Below, piece after piece: positions 1-7,944 of a stretch of DNA of 22,471 bases. Source of the DNA: Elysia marginata (lineage: Eukaryota > Mollusca > Gastropoda > Plakobranchidae); NCBI GenBank assembly GCA_019649035.1, contig BMAT01011533.1:210234-232704 (forward strand). The letters are read 5' to 3'. The first letter of the stretch is position 1, and each line of letters starts with the position of its first letter. The position numbers and the translations under genes were made by a program. Under the pieces are notes generated by a model. It ran no database searches. It was given only the letters and a program-made list of their open reading frames with translations, and was not told the origin of the DNA.

Positions 1-1090
1 TGGATATCAATCAAACACAATCGTGGCCTTTCCATTGGTGTACCTCTGTAAGTGGGCTCCGCCATCAGCAATGCAAATATTTATGCTAAAAGTCAACTTT
101 CGATCAGGTAATGTTCGAAAGAGGAACTCTACGTACATGTACTTATCTATTGAATATCCTATCTAGTTTTTGGCAAACTTGAATTGTTAGCTGCCCGAAG
201 AAAATAACCCTTCTCAAAAAGAGGCCGTGAATAACTTGCCATTTTATACTAAGGAGCCTCTTGGAATTCCACCAAAATAAATCATTAGACCAGAAGTTTT
301 GGGTCAATATGAACTGTGTATCTTTTCTGAAAAAAAAAACCTTCGATTTCGACTGAAACAGAATGGCAGACGTTGATTTCTTAAGACGGGAAATTATCAA
401 TTTTCTCGTTCCATTTTCTATGCTGCTTCAAATGTAAGTCCCACGGTACCAAAATACATTGTTGCGCGCATTGGCAAATGTTACAAAACGTCAAACTCTA
501 AATGTTGGGCTTAAACCAATTAAATTAAAACCGTACACGATGGCCATGTTTCTAGAAATTTCTTTTCATTCTCGATCAGTCAATGTGGTCACACGCAACG
601 GCCGTGGCATGGCTAAGCCTAAGATGCCTCTTTATAAATCCCAACGCCCGCTTGTGCTAACCTCCAGGGACCTTTCTCCGTTTTGTCATCAATGCAAACT
701 CTGAACTGGCTCAGATGTAATCGTTTCCATCTCTGGTAAGGAGTTAAGATATTGATTTGCTACGGTTCCCATACTTAATACATGTAGCAACGACCATCAT
801 TAGCAAAAACATTAACATAAACTAAGGCAACAAAACGACGACAACCAGTAAATTTTAATTACTGCAAAGCTTTTCAAGTAGTGTGCAGTAAAACAAATTT
901 TGACGGAGCACAATACCTTTGTCATACACACATCTGCGGTTTCGAATTTAGAAAATCTAAATTTTTAGAGTTATTCGATAAAACTGGGCAGTTTTCAAAA
1001 CTCAATTTATATATAGGTCCTACATGTGCTTCAATTCAGGTGAAAACTGACTTAAATTTTTTACTTTTATTTGTATCTTTTACATTTATA
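1..1090. other. no supported gene
   Basis: Mostly AT-rich non-coding sequence, probably an intron or the far side of the zinc-finger gene. The stretch 440-705 is richer in CG and has an 81-codon plus-strand frame (MLRALANVTKRQT…), but it has no recognisable motif and no supporting splice sites. Confidence 0.6.
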
Positions 1091-1118
1091 AATTACAACT
1101 TTAAAAGACCTTTCCTAC

Positions 1119-1349
1119 GTATCAGTTCACCTTCTTCGTCGAGCCCCTGAGCTGTCATTCCAGTGATCTCTCCTGACTCATTCACATGAAGCTGGATAAG
1201 CTCTGCATCCTGCGAGCCAGGCCCTGCTGAAGGCATGTTTGCTGTCGTGCCATTGGAAGAGCAAGGTCGTTGTTTGTGATTGACAAAGTCAGTTAGATCC
1301 GTGAATGTTTCTTGACATGTCCCGCAAATAAATGTATCCAGCGGCATGG
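1119..1349 (-). CDS. N-terminal C2HC zinc-finger exon (E4F1/ZNF341-type), partial gene
   Basis: From ATG at 1345-1347 (minus) the frame reads MPLDTFICGTCQETFTDLTD, then FVNHKQRPC and a Ser/Gly/Ala-rich stretch with AELIQLHVNESGEITGM. CGTC…H-x4-C is a C-x2-C-x12-H-x4-C zinc finger. An isolated N-terminal finger of this spacing with an FxxLxxFxxHK core is found at the start of E4F1 and ZNF341 transcription factors, so a nuclear DNA-binding protein is likely. The start has G at -3 (gccATGc). An in-frame stop follows at about 1093, so the exon must splice. Possible donors are GTGAAC (exon end about 1131) or GTAGGA (end about 1119). Later fingers would be off the left edge. An AG just before the ATG at 1350-1351 could be an acceptor, although its upstream tract is poly-A. 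Confidence 0.6.
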
Positions 1350-1363
1350 CTATTTTTTCTTTC

Positions 1364-1398
1364 TTTTTTTTTTTTTTTTTTTGGGGGGGGGGGGGGGG
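1364..1398. repeat. poly-T/poly-G homopolymer pair next to the zinc-finger start
   Basis: About 19 T followed by 16 G on the plus strand, so C16-A19 lies just upstream of the zinc-finger ATG on its coding strand. Such runs are also prone to assembly and sequencing length errors. Confidence 0.9.
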
Positions 1399-1399
1399 T

Positions 1400-1843
1400 T
1401 AAAGTGGAAAGAAGTAAGACAAACAATAAAGGAAAACGTTAAACATAACTGTTCTTGGTGACCGATTAAAAAAACAAAACAGAATAAGCCCCGATGCCGA
1501 TTTATACCAAATATTGCACAAATTAAGAAACAACACACAGCAAAATGGCTAAAGAGAAGATCTTACAAACATCAAGTTACCAATGACTTTACTTAAATAT
1601 AGCTTTGTTGGTGATTGCAGAGTTGTCCTACTTATAATATAGTGTCAACGTTAAAATTAATTGTTCATTTAAATTTTGTAGAGAGTAAGGCAATTCTATA
1701 AAGAAAGAAAGATGGGTGGATATAGACCGACGGATTGATAGATAGATAAAAGATAGAAAGAGAGATAGATAGATAGATAGTTTGCAGGTAGGCCTAAATA
1801 TTTGCAGTACAGTGGTACAGAGTGCTCGACGGATGGAGCGAAT
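1400..1843. other. non-coding, AT-rich, with one microsatellite
   Basis: No gene-like frame. It contains the GATA tract at 1735-1780. Confidence 0.6.
1735..1780. repeat. imperfect GATA microsatellite
   Basis: Repeated GATA units with interruptions (GATAAAAGATAGAAAGAGA) before a run of pure GATA. Confidence 0.9.
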
Positions 1844-2423
1844 TATACAAATTAGAACATTACCTTAAAATTATGACAGTCCTTTCCGTCACAAATTTGT
1901 TTCATTTGCTTAGCCATTCGGCCTGGTCGGCGCAGAACTTTTTGTTACAAATTTGTTTCATTTAGCCATTCGGCCTGGTTGGCGCACCGGCTCTGTGGCC
2001 TAGTGGTAAGACACTCGCTCAGAGATTGGGAGGTACATGGTTCGATCCCCAGCCGAGTCAAACCAAGGACTTTAAAATTGTTATTAGCAGCTGATCTGTC
2101 TGGTGTCTGGCTTTATGGATTTAGTGCTAAGTCTGGTCGGCCCGGTGTCAGGATAATGTGACTGAGTGTGGTGTATGCAAGCGAACCTTACATCACAGTG
2201 TGGCAGCACGCTTTCAATTGTCCCCAGTGCCGTCTCTGGTATAACCTCGAAGTTGACTGGGACGTTAAAATTCAAACAACCAACCAAAACCTTTTCGGCG
2301 CAGTCCTTTGCGTTACAAATTTGTTTCATTTAGCCATTCGGCCTGCCCGACCGTCTAAATGAAACAAATTTGTAACTGAAAGGACTGTCATAATTGTAAG
2401 GTTATCTTCTAATAATTTGTATA
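1844..2423. mobile_element. inverted-repeat DNA element (MITE-like) interrupted by a SINE
   Basis: The left end tatacaaatta…ATTATGACAGTCCTTTC…ACAAATTTGTTTCATTT is matched in inverted orientation at the right end (about 2345-2423), giving termini of roughly 70-80 bases with small indels. Inside are direct copies of a block of about 50 bases containing ACAAATTTGTTTCATTT and GCCATTCGGCCTGG: about 1893-1944, 1947-1986 and 2297-2345. Without the SINE the element would be about 265 bases. The right end runs straight into a GATA array. No target duplication was defined. Confidence 0.7.
1987..2296 (+). mobile_element. tRNA-derived SINE inserted in the inverted-repeat element
   Basis: The head carries an A box TGGCCTAGTGGTAAGAC (1996-2012) and a perfect B box GGTTCGATCCC (2039-2049). 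The body ends TGGGACGTTAAAATTCAAAC followed by an AACC/AAAC tail, a 3' end style common in invertebrate SINEs. GGCGCA occurs directly on both sides (1981-1986 and 2297-2302) as a short target duplication, and the surrounding repeat block resumes at that point. This fixes the boundaries. Confidence 0.82.
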
Positions 2424-2460
2424 GATAGATAGATAGATAGACAGATAGATAGGTGGATAG
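2420..2460. repeat. GATA microsatellite
   Basis: GATA repeats directly abutting the right end of the inverted-repeat element, with one GACA and one GGTG interruption. Confidence 0.9.
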
Positions 2461-2525
2461 ATTGGACTCTAGGTTGTTTATGTCATGAAATGCAGTGCTC
2501 AACTTGTATAAGGAGCTTTTGTAGC

Positions 2526-2574
2526 CTACACATTGTAGCCTAAAAATAAGGTAAGACTAGGCTACAATGTGTAG
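2526..2574. repeat. perfect 17-bp hairpin
   Basis: CTACACATTGTAGCCTA (2526-2542) is perfectly inverted as TAGGCTACAATGTGTAG (2558-2574) across a 15-base loop. The right arm runs into a GATA array. Confidence 0.92.
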
Positions 2575-2815
2575 ATAGATAGATATGTAGATAGATAGAT
2601 CTATAGATAGATAGGTATATAGGTAAGTAGGCCTTCCAATCCTTGTCGTCAATAATTTTTTAGATAGAGAGATAAACATAGATAGATAGAGAGCTCGATA
2701 GATGAAAAATAAGGGAGAGAAACAGAGAGATAGAGTGGGCGAGGGAGAAAGAGACAGAGAGACAGACAGGGAGAAAGAGCGGGGGAAGAGACGGAGAGAA
2801 AAAAAAGAAAGATAG
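2571..2815. repeat. GATA arrays grading into GA-rich tract
   Basis: Two further GATA arrays (about 2571-2625 and 2660-2705) are followed by purine-rich GAGA/GACAGA sequence to about 2815. The long minus-strand frame here is a Ser/Leu/Tyr-rich translation of the repeat, not a gene. Confidence 0.88.
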
Positions 2816-3183
2816 ACATTATATAAGAGAAAATAATGACAAAGGCTATTAAATTTCAAGGAGAAATAACATTTTAACGGTCACGCAAAAGTTAATAGGA
2901 AGAATATAACAGCCAATATTAGTTTCCTGAATAAAATAATAAAAAATCATCGCTTCTGAAGCGAGAAAAAGCACGTTAACTTTGGCTATCTAGTGCAAGA
3001 ACAAATTGATGTATTGATGTAGTTCAATTACAAAGAAGCCCCTAAAACCAAATTCAAAGGGAAATGAATTTAAATATTCCGATGACATTATGGTAAATTT
3101 AAATGTTTCACTGTGGCCAGCAAGACTAAGATGGAGTTTCTCAACTTCGGTTTTTTTTTTGTAAATACATGTAGTAAACTTAC

Positions 3184-3295
3184 AGTTCCTGCGGCCAATT
3201 GTAAAGCATGGCGAACTAGGACTAGTAGGAGGAGAGATAAACGATTGACGCTGAACAATAAACGGAAGAGATAGTGCCAAATGATTCAAATTTTG
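3184..3295 (-). CDS. weak candidate exon upstream of the zinc-finger exon
   Basis: Minus-strand sequence between a gttgcag acceptor and an excellent donor (AACT|GTAAGTTT) is open for 37 codons plus one base: QNLNHLALSLPFIVQRQSF, then ISPPTSPSSPCFTIGRRN. Joining its last T to the CC before the ATG at 1347 keeps the zinc-finger frame. The acceptor has a poor pyrimidine tract and no homologue is recognised, so it may be chance or an untranslated exon. Confidence 0.22.
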
Positions 3296-3529
3296 CTGCA
3301 ACTTTTAATTTCTAGTTTCTTCACATAGCCATCGTTCTTGCACCCCCGCATGAACTTGAAAATGACAGGTCTTTGACAAAAAACACTAACGATGCAAATT
3401 TCACTGCACATTTCACTTTCTTTTCAAAGTTAGGAAGTACAATGGATGATCCTAAAAAAAAAGAACAAAAGAGAGCATGTAACAGTACTAACACCGCTTC
3501 TTGTACATCTATATTTTGTAGATGATAGG

Positions 3530-3935
3530 ATTAAATTTAAATTAGCTGTAGCCTACTTTGTCACAAAGTTCTACAAAACAAAGCACCATTGTATTTGTCA
3601 TCTATGATTAGCGTTTACAAACCATCTCGCACATTGCGCGGTAGCTTTAAAGATTCGTTAGTTGTACCTACAGTGAAAACTAAGACCTATGGAGAAAAAT
3701 CATTTTCATATGCAGATCCTCACGTTTGGAACTCGCTTCCTCTGCCCATTCGACAGATCAAGGGCCCGCAGGAGTTCAAGTCTGCGTAAAAAACGCATCT
3801 ATTCCAAATGTATCTGTCCTAACTTTATTTTGTTCTGTGAATGTGTATTGAAAAGATGCCAATATCATCATTGTCTAATGCGCTTTGAGCTTTTTGTAAA
3901 AGCGCTATATAATGTTCTTCATTATTATTATTACA
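3530..3935 (+). pseudogene. 3' end of a LINE: C-terminal ORF2 fragment plus (ATT)n tail
   Basis: The frame reads HKVLQNKAPLYLSSMISVYK, then PSRTLRG…LVVPTVKTKTYGEKSFS, HVWNSLPLPIRQIK and FKSA-stop-KTHLFQMYLS. The pattern YkPsR-LR…TyG-rsFs…lWNsLP-iR…FKs-LKthLF is the usual C-terminus of CR1/L2/Jockey-type non-LTR retrotransposons. The internal stop (TAA at about 3787) stands where Leu is usual. The following GCGCTTTGAGC…AAGCGCTATATAATG and ATT repeats are the 3' UTR and tail. The copy is 5'-truncated and inactive. Confidence 0.85.
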
Positions 3936-5240
3936 ACGTAAGGTTCAACGTTTCTATTTCAGGCGCCTTTTCGGGTTTAAAGTCACCCATGACCATGTAG
4001 TAGGCTATTATGACCAGTGGTAAGACAGTAAATCCCCGGACCGTTATGATTTACGGCGATAACATTCCGCATTGAAGAATGGGTATATTTTGTGAAAAAA
4101 AGCATTTCAATTCTCTTCATGCTGTCTTCCGAGAAAAAGGCTTTCTCAACATTCAAAGATTTTTCATGCTACACTTTAGCGCTGCACTACTAAGTAGCCA
4201 TTCTGTGTATGCTCACAGTTTTACACGTATAACGTTAATGTCCATGCCGTAATCTCAACTCATGTTGACCGTTCAGGTTTGTAAACGTTCTGGCTGTAAC
4301 AGTTTTTGTCTGTGTTCCTGTTTGTACTATAACTTTGTCGATTACAAAAGTAGAGTTAGATCTGTGAGAAATAGAGACCTATGTTTTATTATAAGGCAAC
4401 GATTATATGCTAATTGCTAGGAACATGAGACGGGTTTCGTGTTCAGGGCATTTCAAATAACGATTACTGCAGATTAACCCACACTCCCACAGGACCACAG
4501 ATTATTCAGTGATTTGCAGCGTGCAAGTGCCAGGTTTTACCTTTTAAGAAACAACTATCGGCAGGATTTTCGTACTGGGGTGCCACTATTTATTTCAGTT
4601 TGAAGTAACTTCTCATTATCTTTTATTTCATCAGTAATGTTTGTTATACATGTAATTTTAAAATAAAGCATCTCACTGCCAATAACACTTTAATTCTAAA
4701 TAAATGAAAAAATAGATCTACTATGAAGAAAAGACTTAGGCCTAGCTACGGTGGCACCCTGATGTGAAAATCCTTCCCAACGTTTTGCCATGAAAAGGTG
4801 GTAAGCTATTTAAGACACAATAATGTTGCATAAGCTTATAGGCCTATTTTATTTTTGGGAACAACTTTTCTAGTTTGTCCGAACTCCACCCCCTCCTTTT
4901 CCCTTTCTTCGCCTCTCACTCTCAGACCAAAAGGCCTAAAGTAGGCTAAACCTCGTATTTTCGGTGTCATTTTTTAACTGGGCCTCTTCGTGCCTAGTAT
5001 GCAGGCATAGTAGACATTATGAGTTTTAAACCTTTAAAGCTAGTTAAGAGTGAACCTAGACCTAAGCACTGTTATGTTTAAACCAAGGCTAAAAAGGGAA
5101 TTATTGTATTTTGTTGAAAGTTTCGAAACCTGTCGCTAAGCCACGGCCCGGAGGGTGTATACGAAAACACATCTTCAGCATAGCTTTTATTTAAGTTGGT
5201 CTTCGAATCTATTGTGCTTAGACGAGACCTCAACCTAAGT
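3936..5240. other. no supported gene
   Basis: AT-rich sequence with several AGGCCTA words (4739, 4841, 4931). No coding frame, RNA gene or repeat pair was identified. Confidence 0.6.
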
Positions 5241-5304
5241 ATTAAATCAAAGAACCTTAAAATATTAAAAAAAATTCTCTTTCATCAACTTACCAGAATG
5301 TCAT
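5241..5304. repeat. dispersed duplicate block, copy 1
   Basis: A block of about 64 bases containing CAAAGAACCTTAAAATATT and ATCAACTTACCAGAATGTCAT is repeated in the same orientation at 7050-7115 with only a few differences. It includes, on the minus strand, CTG|GTAAGTTGAT, a good splice-donor sequence. Confidence 0.9.
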
Positions 5305-5400
5305 TTGCAAAACAATCAGCAAATAGGGCCTAAAAAAGACAGAAGTGGTTTCACGTTTGACCACTCAGTGAAGATAACAAATACAACATGGCGGACACAA
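5294..5400 (-). other. candidate 5' untranslated exon
   Basis: On the minus strand, sequence leaving the CpG-enriched region ends at ATTCTG|GTAAGT, a near-consensus donor. The segment has no long open frame, so it would be a non-coding first exon, possibly of the zinc-finger gene to the left. The start is arbitrary. Confidence 0.22.
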
Positions 5401-5620
5401 CTAGCTTTATTCAAAGACTATTTTTATCTTCGGGATTTCGTGTACTCTGTTTCTTATCTTTTAGTAAGGAGAGCTTTGGGGAAAATTTGGAAAGCGTTTG
5501 CATCAACGTGCGGCTAAAGGCACAGCATCCCGTGATTCCGGTTAGGGCTATCTTCAGATTGTCATCGTTGCGAATGTAAACAATACCGCGTCGGCTAAGA
5601 CGGTAGGATAATGTGCAAGA
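5340..5620. promoter_or_regulatory. CpG-enriched candidate transcription-start region
   Basis: About 14 CpG dinucleotides in 280 bases stand out from CpG-poor flanks. The region contains AACATGGCGGAC (5385-5396), a start-codon and YY1-like context, and ends on the minus-strand side at a good donor (exon end 5294). A start in one or both directions is inferred. No TATA box was identified. Confidence 0.35.
5388..5463 (+). CDS. candidate first coding exon, unknown protein
   Basis: ATG in a strong context (aacATGG) opens MADTTSFIQRLFLSSGFRVL, then CFLSF, followed by a donor-like A|GTAAGG at 5464. The frame can also run on unspliced to 5579. The peptide has a hydrophobic second half that could be a targeting or signal sequence, but no family is recognised and no second exon was found on the plus strand. 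It may equally be part of an untranslated promoter exon. Confidence 0.25.
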
Positions 5621-6945
5621 ATTGTGTAAAAAAAAAGAAAAAACTGTCGGTTATGGTTACAGACAAATGAACATAATTTGACCTGGAAATATTAATAGAC
5701 CTAGTTTTTTATTAGATGTGAAGTGAAATAATGAGTTTTCTTCATGTACTGATAGGCTACGGTATTCGACATTAAATATACAGTGATATAAAAAAGCCCA
5801 CAGTATATTTTTAAAGAAGTACTCCAACATTGAAGATCACCATTATTTAAACTCTTATGACAAGATTTGCTATGCTGAACTCAAATCTAAAAGATTTAAT
5901 CATCGCAATTTGATGAGTTGAGAGATATTTGCTGTTGAAATAGAATTTTCTCTATAGGCCCTATATTTTCCTTAAGTATCAAATTAAGACAACATGCCTT
6001 TATCCGTCTAAACGTTAGAGTCTTTACATAAATTTACCCTAGAATCTAGATCAAGATGCCATTTAAAGACAAGATGCAGTGAATTGCCCGAATGTCAACA
6101 CCTTACATCTCTTAGACAATATATCAATTAGTGACAATTTAAACTTTAGAAAGACTAGTATTCATCATAGCAAGTATTTTAACCATTTAGAGGCTTGGGG
6201 ACAATACTAAAAATGTCCGGCATCTGTGAATCGGCATCTTCAGAAAGCTTGGGAGTCATAAAACTCTTTACTGAATTATGAAACTCCTTTAAAGTTTCAT
6301 ACTCTACAATTCAAAATATCAGTTATTAAGTTAATTAACTTGAGTTGAAAGTAAATGTTTGTTAGATCTATTTTCACCTATTGGTCTATAGAAAAGATTT
6401 GGCCCTAAATTATTAAAGTTTTTCATACAAGTTCAGATATGTGGTTCATCATATTCAGAAGCACCAGATTTTGTTTGTATTGAAAGAAATTGCTGCCCCT
6501 TGTAGGCCCCTACTCCTGCCACAAAGGCATTTATGACTCATCCAAGGTTTGAAATCCTTGAAACTAAGTTAATGTCTTCTAAAATTTTGCTGCTGTTGCC
6601 ACTACTACTGCCCCTAACACTAGGGTCAACTTAGTCTAGGTTTTCTAACCAACAGATTTAGCATTTGATTTTGAACCCTGGCTAAGCAAGAAGAGCAGCC
6701 CACCTCACTTAGGTGTCACATTTAGCATGAGCACTTGACCATTAGCAGATATGCTAGGGTGTTTCACTGTTAAAAATATAAACCTCTGATACTCAGTTCA
6801 GAAACAAAAAGGTCTACTTTTCTATTTGTTATATAAAGAAACTCAAATACATGTACATGTAATTTTAGTGCAGCTGCTGCTACTGATTGATATACTGGTT
6901 GATTTGATTTTGCATATTTTATAAAAATCCTCTGTCCGTCAGTCT

Positions 6946-6947
<2 letters not shown>
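5621..6947. other. no supported gene
   Basis: AT-rich and stop-rich in all frames. It includes a short ACATGTACATGTA palindrome near 6850. Intronic or intergenic. Confidence 0.6.

Positions 6948-6982
<35 letters not shown>
6948..6982. repeat. CT microsatellite
   Basis: About 17 pure CT units after GTCTGTC. Confidence 0.95.
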
Positions 6983-6983
<1 letters not shown>

Positions 6984-7049
6984 GTAGTTTATAAAAAGCA
7001 GATTGACAACCTATTACTTCTTGACACAAGAAAAAAACAATACTACCTA

Positions 7050-7110
7050 AATAAATAGCAAAGAACCTTAAAATATTTTAAAAATTTCTCTTTAATCAAC
7101 TTACCAGAAT

Positions 7111-7115
<5 letters not shown>
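7050..7115. repeat. dispersed duplicate block, copy 2
   Basis: Second copy of the 5241-5304 block. The similarity stops exactly where a CT microsatellite begins (after GAATGTCATT). Confidence 0.9.
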
Positions 7116-7165
<50 letters not shown>

Positions 7166-7195
7166 TCTCTCCCTCCCCCTCTCACTCTCTCGCGT
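7115..7195. repeat. compound CT-(CG)7-CT microsatellite
   Basis: A long CT run passes into seven CG units (7151-7164) and back into CT/CCCT sequence. Overlapping frames (Ser-Leu and Arg-Ala repeats) are translations of the repeat. Confidence 0.95.
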
Positions 7196-7838
7196 ATAAG
7201 CATCACACAATATAAAACAAAAGGATACAGTCTCTTCCTCTTTCCTCGTGCACTTTTTACTAGTCACCAGTTGTGTATACATCTAGTATCAATCATTAGC
7301 AGGAAATTTGAAATTCGTGGTTATTAATTGCATGTATTACAAAAGTGTTTGCATAACATAAAATATAACAGTAAGGATCATCATTTGTGTCAGTTTACAT
7401 TTTTGCTACTTTTGATAAAAGTTACTAGGTTAGAGATAACATACTTCAAAATGATTTTAAGCTTAAAGTTATGTCTAGAGCAAAAAGAAATGTAGCAAGA
7501 AAAAATTGAAAAGCTAACAATAGAAGACTACAAGCAAGAACAACACTCAAACCATTTTGTTTCTTCTTTTCCAGCTCATCTTAACAGAAACATAAAGCGC
7601 AAATAACTGATTGTTGTGTTAATTTATTTTAAGAGTTACATCTTTAATTGTTTCTCTATCTGTTTTTTTTTTAAAACTTAAGCTTCGACTCCTTCTTTTT
7701 TGTTTTTCTTTTAGTAGAAAGAAGCCTTCTCTACATGTTATGGTTTTCATTAGAAGGAAACTGATGCTTTTGATGAAATTGCTGTTCTGTTTAAATTTCT
7801 TTAAGTCTCTTTGCAACACTGCAAGTGTTATTCAAACA
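7196..7838. other. no supported gene
   Basis: AT-rich sequence. The 66-codon minus-strand frame at 7619-7819 is Lys/Phe/Ser-rich and looks like chance. Confidence 0.6.
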
Positions 7839-7938
7839 TTTCGCCACCTCAGTATTGTAATGTCCTATCTCAATTAGAATGAAAAAGGAGATAGGAGGCT
7901 ATACCGGGGGGAGGGGGGGTAATACTGAGGCGGCGATT
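7839..7938. mobile_element. about 100-bp fold-back element
   Basis: TTCGCCACCTCAGTATT (7840-7856) is inverted at 7921-7937 as AATACTGAGGCGGCGAT, with one mismatch in the core. A second internal pair, CCTATCTC / GAGATAGG, follows. The centre has a G-rich run (7906-7919). The structure is that of a tiny MITE or fold-back element. Confidence 0.6.
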
Positions 7939-7944
7939 TGTATA

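Noticed and set aside
1987..2060. tRNA gene
   Set aside because: A and B boxes are present, but the cloverleaf is not convincing and the sequence continues into a SINE body and tail with a target duplication.
1893..2345. CRISPR-like direct repeats
   Set aside because: Only a few copies, irregular spacing, one spacer being a SINE, and an animal genome context.
2557..2859. 100-codon minus-strand frame rich in Ser, Leu, Tyr and Ile
   Set aside because: It is a translation of GATA and GA repeats.
3689..4000. 103-codon plus-strand frame overlapping the LINE fragment
   Set aside because: It is out of frame with the recognisable LINE protein and extends into the LINE 3' UTR.
7109..7327. plus-strand frame beginning with Ser-Leu and Arg-Ala repeats
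   Set aside because: It is a translation of the CT/CG microsatellite; the remainder has no motif.
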